Counted from the stretch's first letter, positions 47,464 through 61,100 are shown. The stretch: 64,000 nucleotides of DNA from Morchella semilibera (GCA_009192285.1 WBVU01000004.1:3804001-3868000), one strand, 5' to 3'. Numbers and translations: made by a program. The notes: generated by a model from the sequence alone, not told the origin.

Positions 47464-49253
47464 TTACAGCTTTGCCTTCACAGCCACCTTATCCTCCATC
47501 CTTGCCTTATCCCTTAGTACCCTCCTTAGAATCTTTCCACTAGGGCTCTTTGGCACACTCTCCACAAACTTTACCCCACCCCTCAACCACTTGTCCTTCG
47601 CACCTCTACTCTTCTTCACATACTCGACCAATTCTTCTTCTACTCCGTCCTGCTTCACCCCCTCTTTGAGCACCACATATGCTCTAGGTACCTCTCCCAT
47701 CATTTCGTGGGGAACCCCAAGTACCGCCACATCTTCAACCTTTGGATGCCCGAGCAAAAGATCCTCCAACTCTGCCGGCGCAACCTGCACTCCATTCACT
47801 TTGATCATTTCCTTGATTCTCTCCACGATCTCCACATGGCCATCCTCATCAATAACCGCCACATCCCCCGTGTGCAGCCACCCCTCACTATCATATGTCT
47901 CCTTCGTCGCCTTTTCGTTTTCAAGATACCCCATTGTAACCTGCGGCCCCTTGGCTAAGAGTTCTCCAGGCTGCCCACGGGGCACCTCCGCTCCCTTCTC
48001 GTCAACAATCTTGATTTGCGTGCTGGCACACACCTTGCCGACCTTGTGACCGTATTTGAATACTGTGTCCTCCGGTAGGGTGGCCGTGATACACGAGCAC
48101 GACTCTGTCATGCCATACCCGTGCTTCAATCCCATCCAAGGAAACATCTTCTCAAGTTCCTTGATGACTTCACGGGAGAGTGGAGCCGCGCCGGTGGAGA
48201 GACGTTTCACATGCTTAAGGTCGTAGTTTGAGACTATGGGGTCACGGATCAAGCGGATGAGGATTGGTGGGACGAGGAGCATCTCCGGGATCTTGTAGTC
48301 GGCCACGGCGGTGAGCATCTTGGGGAGCGTGAATTGGGGGAGCATGACTACGTCGGCGTTGACGAGGAGAGGGAGGTGTAGGATATGTACGAGGCCTGTT
48401 ATGTGAAAGAGAGGGAGTGCCGCGAGGACACGGTTTAAGTCGGAGGTGGTCACTCTTTGGATCTGGAGACTTTGGGCGATTACATTCCGATGGGATATCA
48501 TCACCTATGATATTCCGTTAATCTTCCATACTAGATCACAATACCTATAAGAGGAGAGTGTGAGAGAGCTTACAGCTTTTGGCAACCCTGTCGTCCCACT
48601 ACTAAAGCTCAGAAATCCTACCACTTCACCGTTACCTTTCCCTTCTGGAACCACCCACTCTGGCGTCTGCTGTGCAACCCTCCTCCCCATCTCCACCAGC
48701 TGCCTCAATCCCATTATCCCCTCTGCCCTACCTTCCAAAAGGAACACCCGCTTCTTTTCCATCCCAACCCTCTCCGCCGCCGCCAACGCAACCTTAAGCG
48801 ACCCCGGCAATGTAAATAGGAAGCGCGCCTTGCTCTTCTCCAGGGCATAGGCCATCTCATCAACCGTATACGCAGGGCTCGCGCCGCTAACTACACCCCC
48901 AACGCGCAGCACTCCATACATGGCGACTGGATACCATATCGTGTTTGTGGAGAACAGTGCAACGGTTTCGCCGGGACGCAACCCGTAGTGTCGAGTCAGC
49001 GCAGTGGAGAGATGCATAGTGAGCTGCTTGAGCTCTGGGAAACTAATTCGCGCGTCTGTAGCTGCATCGATGAAGGAGCGCGTGGAAGAGGCGGGAGTAT
49101 TGGATATGGTGGATGTAGGGCCGAAGAGGAAATTGTAGATTGTAGACGTTGGGGGAACTGTCGGCTTCGCGTCAGCTACCTAGCACTACTAACTACCTCT
49201 ACTATCGAGAAAGCAATACCATCAATCGGAGGGAGTGGTGATTCGTAAGGCAT
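47464..49253 (-). CDS. AMP-dependent acyl-CoA synthetase (4-coumarate-CoA ligase-like), peroxisomal signal
   Basis: Three exons (49253-49220, 49157-48574, 48504-47464), phases consistent, give 552 aa. Adenylate-forming motifs are present: the P-loop-like SFSSGTTGLPKA (195-206, ending at intron 2) then VMISHRN, LPLFHITG, the A5 YGMTES at about 336, WLHTGDVAVIDEDG at about 415-428, ERIKEMIKVNGVQVAPAELE, and the catalytic lysine region PKSPSGKILRRVLRD. These activate a carboxylate with ATP and transfer it to CoA; the substrate is unknown. The protein ends KAKL, a PTS1, so peroxisomes are likely. Exon 1 is only 34 nt (MPYESPLPPID), joined through a 62-nt intron with a CTGAC branch site. Confidence 0.93.
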
Positions 49254-50845
49254 TGTGAGTGGCGTTTGATTTCAATTGAGCTTCTGATACAAAATGAACG
49301 GTCACAGTTACAGTTATAGACGTTACAGGGGGGGGGGGGGGCTCTGGCTCTGGTGAAGCTATTTATTACCAGCCCTCAGCTCTCGTGAGCCTCGGGACTT
49401 ACATGTGGTCACGCCGATCATTGGCTCCCAACCATAACCGAGAGTGAGGGGGCGGGAACATACTGTATCCACAGTGTTAGGGTGTGGGGAAATCCGGGGA
49501 AAGGCGCTTTGGGAAGGTGCAGAAGCTGAGGCGCCCTGGTTCGACCCGTGAGGCCCGGACTAGTTACTGCCCGCTAGGTAGACAGACCCATTCGAAGTTT
49601 TGAAAGGGGGGGGGGGCATGGTAAACTCCGTGTAGATATTTTGCCTACCTGCAGTATTTTACCCAGGATGGACCTTAGTACGTTGAATAGTAATAATACC
49701 GAGGTACAATTTCTATATACATGGAATAGATGGCGGGACTCGGGTGCTGTGTTGATCACCTCTAAAGGTCCCCCGTCCCAGAGTTGGGATCAAGTCAAAC
49801 TTAGGGTCGCCGTTGAGAGGCTCGGGGAATAGTTCTTTATATCGTACAAGTGTCTCTATTCATGAGACCGACATAACCCTTTGGTGTCCACCAAGCTCAG
49901 CCTATGTACGTAGGCTGTTGAATCCTCCGACCATGTTCTCTGGGACAGCAACCACATAGGATCCCTCTTAAGGTATCAACCACGGGAGCGATTCTTTGTC
50001 AATATGCTCCTAGTGCTAATATAATATGCAAACCACCTTGGCCAATAGAAACGCTTCCTGATGACGATGGACAAGCTTATACTGTTTATAGAATTCCTAG
50101 ACACTGATCTGCCCTGGCAGTGCCATTGTGCATTGTGCATTGTGCATGGGAAAATATCCAGTCCCCTCTTTGGCAGATTTATCCCCAGGTGCTCAATATT
50201 AGAGAGGCTTTGCGCGAATAGAGCCAGGTCCACTGATCTCCGGTAACCTGATTGGTGCCGATCCCAAAGTGTCAACCAGATAATCGAAATATAGAACTGG
50301 CTCATATGATAACAGTGGCTTTCGCAGGCCGCCGGGGTCGGTTCTCTACTTACTTGTAAATACCTCCCACATTGATTATTGCATATATGTAGTTCCGCTC
50401 CCAACGATGTTAAATATTTCCGTGGCTAATACTATAGAGATGTACTCTCTATATCTATATCACTGCTAAATCTGACCAGAGTATTGATGGTTGGAGGCGC
50501 TCCCTCTAGATGGGAAAATTTGTGCCCCGGGAATATTCCCCCATTGGCCACGTTCTAGAGTCCATACCTAATAACTACAAGTAAGTACGTCAGTTGCTCG
50601 ATATGTGCAAACTGTACTTTATCGCAAATTAATCCATGACGACGAACTTACAAAGTACGTATGTTTTCCATACGTGTTTTAAAGGCACGCATATATAAAA
50701 AAGCACTTTGCCTCCTTGCCTTCATCTCTCCCTATCATCTCGTCGTGATCGATAGCTATTTACCCATCACGTGGCACCTGTAATACTATAGGTACTACGG
50801 AATTTCCCGAATTATCCACGATCCTTACATCATAACCACTTGGGA
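49254..50845. other. Divergent intergenic region, ligase / CIA30 gene
   Basis: Promoters of two divergent genes. Contains a G14 run at 49328-49341, a C/G-rich patch, and three tandem CATTGTG-like units at about 50126-50148. No further gene is recognised. Confidence 0.55.
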
Positions 50846-51823
50846 ATGCAACTGCGCATCCTCACCTTTATCCTCACCTCCACTATCCTCCTCTTTACTA
50901 TCATCGCAGACCTAGCAATGTCGAACTCAACCACAGAAACTGACCGTCTCCCTCTCTTCGGAGGCTCAAAGTAAGCCCCCCCCCCACCCCTTCCTACTAT
51001 TCTCCCGGGAAGGGAAGACTGCAGAAACTGATACTTGAAACCAGGCTATGGACCACGGCTGAATGGACTTCACAGGATGACAGAGTCCGCGGCGGGAGCT
51101 CCGTTGTACGTATATATTAACCAGTACATCGTGTCCGGATTTGGGCCGTTGCAAAAAGCTAACCAAAAACAGTCCTACCTTATCCCCTCCCTTGAAGGCA
51201 CCTCCGCTCTCTTCTCCGGCACCCTCGACACAAGCACCCTCGGTGGCGCCGGCTTCGCCTCCCAGCGGACCACCTTAGAGCGTATCTGGGACCTCACCCC
51301 CTATGCCGGCATCGAACTGGTTGTCTCCGCGCCGCCGCCGAACGATGCAGTCGCTATGGTCAGGATGTTCACACTGGTGCTGAAGGATGTGGTGCCGTCA
51401 GCATACACGGACCGAGCTACGGGGCAGGTGCGGGAGGAGTCGACGCTGTCGTATGAGGCGGCGTTCAGGGCCACGGATGGCGCCGCGAGCGGCGATGAGC
51501 AAATCATCTTTCTGCCGTGGTCGAATTTTAAGGCGACGTATCGTGGGAGAGAGAGGGAGGGGGAGAGGGAGCTTGATGTGGGCGGGATTAGGAGGATCTC
51601 GGTCATGGCCAGGAGCTACTTTGATTGGCAGGAGGGGCCGTTTCAGCTCGGGTTGGTGGAGGTGACGGCGGTGAAAGGGAGGAGGGATAAGGCTGGGTTC
51701 GTCGATGAGTATGATATGTTCGATGAGGATGAGGATGAGGATGGAGATTATGGCATGGAGAGGAGGGAAGTGGGGAACGGTGAGAGGGAGGGGGAGGGGT
51801 GGTGGGGGTGTAGGATTATGTAG
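50846..51823 (+). CDS. CIA30-domain protein (complex I intermediate-associated protein 30 family)
   Basis: Three exons (50846-50970, 51045-51105, 51173-51823) give 278 aa. CIA30 blocks: LPLFGGSKLWTTAEW, DDRVRGGSSVSYL (across intron 2), FSGTLDTSTLGGAGFASQR, LTPYAGIELVV, then FLPWSNFKATYRG and RRISVMARSYFDWQEGPFQL. Family members assist assembly of mitochondrial complex I, or belong to related NDUFAF1-like proteins of other compartments. From the first ATG the N-terminus is MQLRILTFILTSTILLFTII, a strong hydrophobic anchor or signal; an in-frame ATG at 50918 (MSNSTTETD) would give a soluble 254-residue form. The end is an acidic stretch (EYDMFDEDEDEDGDYG). The family is clear; the location depends on the start. 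Confidence 0.85.
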
Positions 51824-53036
51824 GATATTATAGAGGGGGGGGTATTTAGATTTAGTACTCTTTTCTTCTCTTTCTTCCTTTTCTTTACTTTAGGGAAATA
51901 GAATAAATGGTTTCTTACTCTGGGTTGCATTGCTGAGTTGAGTTTTCCGTTTGATGGTGAAATGGTTCCTGTCGGGATCAAGAATTGCTCGATTCTTGAA
52001 AAAAAAAAGTGGGGATATATATAAGGATGGCTTGCATACATGGCTATAAAAATAAAGTCATACATGCATGCGCATTATTATCCTGGTATTCCGAGCTCTT
52101 GTTGTCAATGATCACGCTATCACCTTTTTTTCTCTCTTTTCTATCTTATCTACGGACGGATTGACCCTTTTATGGCCGACCCGAGAGACACGTGCAATTG
52201 AGTTTACAACTCCTTAAAGCATTGGCCATTCAATAATTTACATGTGATACTCGAGGTTCCCCCATTTTTTTTTTCCTTTTCGCAATAATATATATGCATT
52301 CACAGCTTCGCACTCGATTATGGGGCGGGCCCCTGAGAGGGGGAAAAAGCAACCAACTGAATTTTCTTCGGTTGCTATCACATTAACAGACCCAATTGAC
52401 TATTTTTTTTTTTTTTTTTTTTTTTTTTCGTCCAGCTCCAATATATACAATAACGAGCACGCGCGGTGGACAAAGCGCGATAAGATAACACCCCGGACTA
52501 GAGTTTGGGGGGGGGGGGGGCAGGGGCAGGGGCACGACCCAAGCAAGACAAGACAAGACGGATGGCATCATAACTCATCTTCTCCTCTGTGATGATGGTG
52601 ATGGGTGATAAGGAATTGGGAGGAATTCGAATTAGAACTATATCGTAGAGTAGATCAGTATCTGGAATACAGAAGACGCGTAACTAGTAATTACATGGAG
52701 GCAGGCAGGCACAAAACCATAACTTGCCCCACCCCCCCCCCCCTCCTCCTTCTGCGTCCCTTCGTGTATCCAGATCGAGGGTAGCGAAGAAAGGAGAAAA
52801 TCTTGACTTCGTGCCCATCAACAAAATCTGTGAACCTCATCTTCTTCACTCCCCCCCCCCACTATCATCTTCAATCCCTTCCTGCCTCTCCCCCCCCCCC
52901 CCCCCCATCTACCTACCCTCCTTCTCCTATACTTATTAACTCTCTCCTCGTCCCCCCCCTTCCCCCTTCCCCCTTCCCCCCCCCACACTTCCCCTATATA
53001 TATACCACCCCTCCCCCCCCCCCCCACATCTGAACC
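51824..53036. other. Intergenic, low-complexity rich
   Basis: Between the CIA30 and PP2C genes. It holds a T26 run (52403-52428), G- and C-homopolymers (52507, 52731, 52851, 52892), and a pyrimidine-rich leader (52850-53036) directly in front of the PP2C ATG. No gene is recognised. Confidence 0.65.
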
Positions 53037-55141
53037 ATGCAGAGAGTGGCCCTCAGATCATCAGCTCTTACAACGGCTCGCCGAAGTGTCGTCCTCCCTC
53101 CACGCCACGCCACAATCCTCCTCCCCCGTAATGCTGTCAGTGCCCTAAGATCATCAAGCCTCTCAACCTCCAGCAGCAGCCGCAGCAGCAATAGCAGCAG
53201 CAAAGCAGCTCCCAACCCCTCAGGTAACATGAAACCAAAAAAATTCACGATAGCACTACTAAGCGGTCTGGTCTTGGCCGGTGCGTGGTACTACAAAGAC
53301 AGCATCTCGGCCACTTTCGGTACTAGTACTAGTAGCACTCCCTCTTCTCTGTCGTCGTCGCCGTCATCATCATCCCCCCGCCCAGTTGCCTCGAACCAGC
53401 AGCAGCAGCAGCAGCAGCAGCAACAATCACTCTCCACCTCCGCCGCTACACCCGCGGCAGCCGCGAAAGCATCGGAGGAGCCCAAGAAGGTCATCCTGAT
53501 TGATAACGAGAGCCTCTACACCGGTACACTACCCGCCGGCGAAAAGGTCTCCAAGGAGGTCGACAACAGCGGGAGGAAGATCGTGGAGATGTTGTCCCCA
53601 GAGCAGGCTACGGAGAAGTTGAGGAGGAATGAGGAGAGCTACATTGTCGGCCGTGGACGCGGTGTCTGGCGGTACGATGTCGTCCAGGTCCCGAGTAATG
53701 ATCCTATAGAGGATGACCATGACGAGAAGATCATCGAGGTACCCCAGACGGTTGTCCCCATTGAGGGCCAACCGAGCAGCGATTGGATGTTTTGGGGCGT
53801 GTTTGATGGGCATAGGTTTGTACATGTTTCACATACAGGAAGATAGACTCACGATTCATACATACATACATACTATACTATACTACTCTACACGATTTAA
53901 GCAATGCTGACAATTCTTCGATATCAGTGGCTGGACAACCTCGGCGAAGCTCCGCCAGGCCCTTATCGTCATGGTTGCCCGTGAACTAAACGAAACCTAC
54001 AAAGCTGCGCTCACCAACCCCAGTGCTACCACGCCCACCTCCGAGGCTGTCGATGCCGCCATCAAAAAGGGGTTCCTCCGCCTCGATAACGAGATCATTA
54101 ACGAGTCTGTCGAGAAGGTCTTCAAGAACCCCAGCAAGCTTGTCGCCGCTGAGACCCTTGCCCCCGCACTCTCGGGTTCCTGTGGTCTCCTCGCGTTCTA
54201 CGAGTCCCATAGCAAGCAGCTTAAGGTAGCTGTCACGGGTGACTCCCGTGCTGTCCTTGGACGTAGAGGCGCGAATGGGAAGTGGACGGCCACCGCGCTG
54301 AGTGAAGACCAGACCGGCTCGAACCATGCGGAGGAGGCGCGTATGCGTGCTGAGCACCCGGGTGAAGAGCATGTCATCAGGAACGGGCGTGTATTGGGCG
54401 GTTTAGAACCAACCCGTGCGTTTGGTGATGCGTTCTACAAATGGAGCATCGAGACACAGCTTAAGATCAAGAAGGAATTCTTTGGCCGCACCCCATCTAC
54501 CCTTCTCAAGACCCCGCCATATGTTACTGCTGAGCCAGTCGTTACAACCACACAGATCGAGCCGGAGAAGGGCGATTTCCTTGTTCTCGCCACCGACGGG
54601 CTCTGGGAGATGCTGACCAATGAGGAGGTCGTTGGCCTTGTCGGCCGCTGGATCGAGGAGCAGCAGGAGGGCGCTGTCAAGAGCGGTAAGCCCTGGTTCA
54701 GTGGGTGGTTCGGCGGGAAGGACCAAGGCACGCTGCCTGTTGAGGGCGAAACCACCGATACCACTGGCCAGAGACAGCCCATTAGGATGAGGCAGTGGGG
54801 GGTAACAGCAAAGGATAGCGAGAGGTTCGTGTGGGAGGACCGCAACGCGGCTACACATGTTGTCAGGAACGCAATGGGTGGGAAGAATAAGGACCAGCTG
54901 TCAGCTCTGTTGACACTCCCGAGCCCGTACTCGAGGAGATACAGGTAAGTCCCTTTGAGCTGAGAATGAAATTTGCGCAGGCAGGGAGGCTAATGCACAA
55001 TGTAGGGATGATCTGACGGTCGAGGTCATTTTCTTCGGCAGCGGCACTGACAAGAGCGGAAAGGTCACCGTAAACGAGGAGGCAACCGCGATCAAGAGTA
55101 AGGGCGAGAACAACTCGGGAGATGTTAAGGCAAAGCTTTAA
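53037..55141 (+). CDS. Ptc5-like PP2C phosphatase, mitochondrial presequence plus C-terminal PTS1
   Basis: Three exons (53037-53815, 53928-54944, 55006-55141), phases consistent, give 643 aa. The N-terminus is Arg/Ser-rich without acids (MQRVALRSSALTTARRSVVL), then one membrane segment at about 70-86 (FTIALLSGLVLAGAWYY) and a Ser/Gln-rich stalk with a ten-Gln run. PP2C motifs: WGVFDGHSGW (253-262), GSCGLLAFY and VTGDSRAVLG, LGGLEPTRAFGDA, and the metal-binding LVLATDGLWE. The last residues KAKL are a PTS1. Yeast Ptc5, with the same layout, dephosphorylates pyruvate dehydrogenase and reaches peroxisomes after mitochondrial processing. A Trp/Gly insert (KPWFSGWFGGKD) near residue 500 is less usual. 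Confidence 0.92.
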
Positions 55142-58100
55142 GTGCAATGCTGGTTGTGGAGGGTGGATAGAGGGAGAGATTGTGGCGTGTGGAGAACTAC
55201 TTACTACTATGTATAGAAGAATCTGCTTCTGTTCATTTTCTTTTTTCTTCTTCTTCTTTTCCTTCTTTTATTCTTTTTCTCCCTTGTTGACCGAAACCCA
55301 CTCATCTTTTTTCTCCCAAGGAAATAGGGATGGATGCTTCCCTTTTCTTCTAACCGCTTGCTGTTTTGGTCTAGTCATGGGTGTCATACAGTAGCGTAAT
55401 TCAGAATTGGATTGGAGTAATGGTTATGTTTTTTTTTTGTGTGTGTGTTCTGTGTGTGTTGGGTTGGGATCATGGGGTGTCACTCACGTTTGTGGGTTGT
55501 GGATGGTTTTAACAACAGCTATACCAGGGGAGAGGGGTTTGGTTTGTCTTACTAAGGCCTGCCTGTCTTCCAAGCGGAATCCCCTGCCTTGGTGGGTGTT
55601 AGAGTATACCGCGGGCTTTACAACTCCTAGCCCGGCATATCCATAGTCTTTGTTACCCGTTTATCAGCGGCGGGTTACGGGTTTGGGGAGCCAACGACCT
55701 TAGCTTTCCGTGGGAGTAACATCAGACCCGTCAGGGCTAAATCTACCTGCTAGCTCCATCTCAAACCGTTCCTTCGGATACGGCGCTTCCCGAATATACC
55801 TTTACCTGCGGAATCGTGAGCCGACCTCTTATATTCGTGAGTATAGACTGTTCTGTTGGAAGTGCCACCGAAGCAGCTCATCACTGGCAGACACACGGTG
55901 AGGATCCTCTGGATTTCGATATACAAAATCTGTGATCCGCCGCCCGTAATTCCACTCAATCTACAGATCCTCTTCCCCCCAGCGGAAAGACATGGGCAGC
56001 TTCAAAAGGTGTTAGTCGAATGGAGCCGTCCTGTCCACCACATCCGTGATAACACATTCTTTTCCTCGTCTCATTCAATTCCACATGACCAGATACATTA
56101 AACGGAATAGTGCGTGGCACAAATAGCTCATCACTGACTTTAATATTACCTATAGCTAAGTTAGCTACTGAGCCTGACATCAATCTATGAGCAAGAACAA
56201 ATACGTACGTACGTACTGTCGCAATAAACACCGTATACCCCAAGCTGCAGAAGACTGTCGCTCACCGATACGATACAGTGTCGCCTGAAGTTCTATGTTG
56301 AACTCGTAAGGGAGCCTCCGTAACCATAACAAGAATGGTCCCTGGCGTCTGGGTGAGTCCGCTGAGGGCAGTACCATTGTATACAAGCCACACGTTCGCT
56401 GATTACCCAATGTGGTTCCTCGTTTTGGGGTGTTGTAATGGGTGTTGCCTCCGAGCATAGTCAACTATTGTGCCTAGAACTATATGTCCGGTACACATAT
56501 ATATGGTGCGGTAAAAGTGTCAAAAGTGATTTTACCACCAGTGGTGAAAATAATACCTGCATTTATACCTTAAAATGGATAAAAGCACAGACCTTTTGGC
56601 CAAAAGGGGCTATATAATGCCAATATATATGAACATTGTCCACCGGTGGGGAATTTCACCACCGGTGTGAAACTGTTGGCATTAACGATAATGCGGGATA
56701 AGGACTGAAAGTCAGCATTTATACTGGAATAAGGACTGAAATTCAGTACTTATACCACCGTTGGTAAAATTACTTTTGAAACATCTACCGCTCGATACAC
56801 ATTTACCATATATTATTCGAATTGAAAATGGGTGAAGTATAAATAAATAAATTACAAAATGTGGGGGTTTAGCCATGCGAGTGAGAGTTTATGATTAAAC
56901 TGTTTTGTGCCGGTGCCAAGGAGTCGGGGCGAACTATGGGTCGATATATTTGGGCCTCATCTATAGCGTACTGCTAGGGCACAGCCACTGCCTACGCACT
57001 CACTAAATGAGGGCCCCAGTGAGGAACTCAATGTACTGCTCCTCACTTGGCCCCTAATACCGCATAGGGCCAGCTTGTCACCGAACTTGACTCAACGATA
57101 GAGAGCTATAAGCACCAAATACAGGCTATACAAGTGGTAAACTATCTGGTAAATTATTTTCGTCTATGACGAACGAAGACGCCGCCCCGTCTAGGGAGAA
57201 CCATATACAGGGTTAGGGTTATAAGCCACGAGTGATTGCAGATGATTAACTCGATTAATCCCCCCCAAGATAGTCAATGAGCTGCGACCGCCCTACACCA
57301 CTCAAAATACGATGTTGAGCTATCCAAAAGCCAAACTACGATTCAAAACGGCTTGACGTGGTTATAAGTGCGACCGCCATCTGACAATCATTAACTATCA
57401 CTCGGATTCCGTGTTTGTCTGCTTAAGGTGTACCTACATACATACGGCTAAGATGCACCCGGCCTTGGTGCGCTGTTCATGGTATCGGTGTTCTGGCTCA
57501 CGGTATCGATATTATAGTTTAGATTAAGAACGTCTGTCTAAGTCAACTTACTCGTCTGCTCCAGGACTTGAGATTAATCACGGGCTCTAGCTGTGGATGT
57601 AGTTACCCTAACCCTACCCTCCAATGTGTAGTTAGCAGCGAGACAAACACGCTCTTCCGCATGCTCACTAAAGCTACATAGGGGACCTACATAGTTCCTA
57701 GGCCCTGGCCTACGAGACCTCGCACATTCGACACCCTCGATCCTCTCTATTGGCATATATGTACCCAAATACCGGACATCTCACAACCACCTCCTCTCCC
57801 CTAACCCTACCCCCAAATCCCGTGGACGCATCATTTCCACCCCGCACCATCCCCCCACCTCTTCAACCAATTGCAACCTGACCTCGCCTTGCCCGCTACG
57901 ACCCGAAAGGAACGTAAGAGTGCTTTGTGCATTTGAATCAGGTGGACCGAACTAACCCAGTACAGTGTAGTGAGGTAGAGAGGTACTTGTTGCGGGGGTA
58001 CTGGATGAATCCTTGGGGGCAACAGTGTTGCTTAACGAATAGAAATTCAAGGAGAGGTTTGTTTCCCCCTCCCTCCAGTTAACGACCTTGATCACATTGT

Positions 58101-61100
58101 ATCTCACAGCATGCCCCTCTAGAGGCTGGGAATTTTAAGCCGAGGTGGACACACAATGGTCCAAACTCTGATTGACTGCCTGGCCCTATTAACTGCGGGA
58201 ACCAGTGGCTGACAAACAAAGCTCATGAGTTGTCCTAGGTCGTGGGTGCCTTGGCGAGCTCCTTTGTGGATCCAAATAAAATTAAGCATTTGTAGCTCAC
58301 CAAATAGCAGATACCACATCTGTTCTGTGATCGTCTAGCTCATCCGGAAGCGTTCAAGGCAAACGGCACTTTCCTGCTTCTCCCCAATACCAGGCCTTGT
58401 TTTGTTATCCCTGATAAAAGAGTACTTGTTTATGCCTCGGATGTTTCTCGTTGGTCTAAAAACGGCCATTAAAAAGGGTCCTAAGTCATCATGCATCTCC
58501 GCTCAAAAGAATGACATGCTCCCCCACCCTTAGCATCTTTGGTTATTAGTTTGATGGAGGAGTAGGTATTTGAGGCTCGCCCTCACGAGACAGATACATA
58601 TACTCTACAAGTACCTATATGTATTCTACTATACACCCCCACCCCTTGGAAATAATTAAACCGGCGCGATGTCGAGATAAGCTTCAAGGAGGCCCCACAC
58701 AGTCCAATATGAGACCCTCCTTTGCAGCGGTGACAGCGGCCGCGGGTAAACCACAACCACCCCTGCCTGCACCTCCCATCTCATCTACTTAGCCTCTTGC
58801 ATTTCATAATTAATCTTTTTGGTTTTACACAGAATAGTCCATATATATATATATTAAGGAGTATGGCCAATTGCAGCGAAACTCCGAATTGTACGCGCGA
58901 CGCCCTGCCATGCCCCCGGTCCGAAGGCTCGGGCCGAGCGAGTCTGCTTGCCGAACCAAAATTAAAGTACCAAGACAAGATGACAGGTCCTAACAACAAT
59001 AATAATAATTAAGTGTGCCTAATAAAGTTCTATATATCGGGCTGCAGTACTGTAGATGTGACTAAGTATCATATGCTCTCTAGCTAGCTACATGTAGGTA
59101 AATAGAATAGCTCGACTAGAATTCCAAATTAATCAATCCTTCATTTTGAGCTAGCCCTGAATCCTGTATAGTATCCGGTGTATCAATCCCCTTTCACCAC
59201 ACCCCCCCCCCCCCATTTCACCCCTTTGTGGTACATCTGGGTTTCTTGTATTTAGGCTTAGTTTATTTTTATATTAGATGCGGGCAGAAGACCCACTCAT
59301 CGATGGTCACTCGGTTGCTGTGGTGACCAGGAAACAGAAAGTTTATCTAAACGAGTCGAATCGGAACACTCCTTTTTTTAATTTAATGTAGCACCCCCTT
59401 CTGGAAGATCACAGAGGAGGAGAAAAGGTGGATCTCCAAGACTTATGGCTGTATGTTGTACTATCTGATTGGGGGTTGGTTGGTTGGAAAGTGGCTCATG
59501 TATCTCTCTGCGCCTAGAGAGATGATGATCAATCGTGCGTAGAGGCATAGAGTACATGTACTTGCACAGATTCGTAGATTCAGGATGGACACAGGAAATT
59601 AACTGCAAGCGGAAGATGCCGTTGTTAATCTCCCTATGTATGTACCTGTCTGTACCTGTGCCTGTGCCTGTACCTACATATATGTATGTAGAGTACATAG
59701 CTGCCAGAGGAGAGGGCCCCACTCCACTCGTATGTATGTTGATGCTAGAGTAGAGTGGGCTAGGGGAATGCACAATAAGAGCAGCTCAACGTGCTTTACC
59801 GCGGAGGAGAGTAGCTTAAAGTTTATTCCAGGATGCCCATGCTTGAGGCTGCATCATAAATGGTCACTCTGTGAAATTGCAGCACCGCCACAGAAAGCTA
59901 GCAGTAGTGTTTACAGTGGAGAGTAGGGAGTACATGGTATTAGATAGCATCTGGGGCCCCCCCTCGGTATCCCGATCTGTAAAGAACAACAACACATCGA
60001 TCACGCCGAGTGATGTCCCATGAGCCTCTAATTGACACTCTCCCCTTCCCCATTCATACCTACCCCTAACCCTGGTTACATCCGTGATGATCTAGAGGTC
60101 CCCAGAACTCCAGAACTCTGCTGGCTGTATGACCCTTACAGACTTCAGCGTCAACAAGAAATGACAGTTGACTTCTACTTCTGCCCCGGTAGGCCGGGTT
60201 GGGTTCTGCTGCGGGTATGCAATGTATGAGGGCGGCGAGAAGTGCGGATCAATTTTCTTTGATCCCGAGGAGGCGAGCCTTAGGTGTAGTAGGGCAAGCA
60301 AGCTTGGCAAGGGCAAGGTAGGCAAGGCAAGGCAAGGCAAGCTTCTTTTTTGGGGGGGGTGTGTGGGTGGGGGGTTATTTTTTTTGTTTAATTATATCTT
60401 TTTTCTTCTTCAGGTCGGACAGGAAGACGGACGTCGGATGGCGTGTCAGTCAGTCAGTCAGTTCAGCTCTCAGCTCTCAGCTCCGCGATTGCAAAAGAAA
60501 GAAAAAAAAAACACGCGTACAGAACAACAGAACACCGCGAATGTATTGGGTGGGGTGGAGGGCACTCTACCTACGACGTCAACATGATGGAATAACACCC
60601 CCCCCCCTCTCTCCTCTCTCTCTATCCCAGCCCCTGATTGTGTGCATCACGATTGTTTCGGTGGTGTTTTGGGGGGCGGGAAGGGTGGTCCGTAGATAGA
60701 GTGTGCACTTCTTGACTGGGATGCCAAGAACGGAGGCGAACGGAGACAGGGAAGGCGAGGCAAGGATCTTCTGGGAGGGAGGGAGGGGCTTTTTCTACGG
60801 TTCGATTCCTGTGCTGTGCCAGTGGGTTGCTTGGCGCGTAGGTAGGGTTGTGTTTACTCTTCGCTTTTTGGAATCGAGGGGTTGGGCAACTGTGATAAGG
60901 CGACTTTATCCTTTCACTACTCTAGCTCCTCTGCGACTGCACTTCTTGCATGGGCCTTCGACAGTGACGATATGATAAAGTGTGATGTGATAGATATGTA
61001 TGCGCCGGGTCCAGGTAGAAGTTGTTATCCATGTAGTCTGATGTAGATACTCTCTATCTACATTGCTTTATTGTGTTTTGTTTTGTCTTGTCTTAATGTG

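Noticed and set aside
49528-49560. tRNA-like B box (GGTTCGACCC)
   Set aside because: No A box or stems at the right distance; cloverleaf cannot be formed.
57590-57810. Telomere-like CCCTAACCCT words
   Set aside because: Only one and a half units each, scattered; not a telomere or a clear interstitial array.
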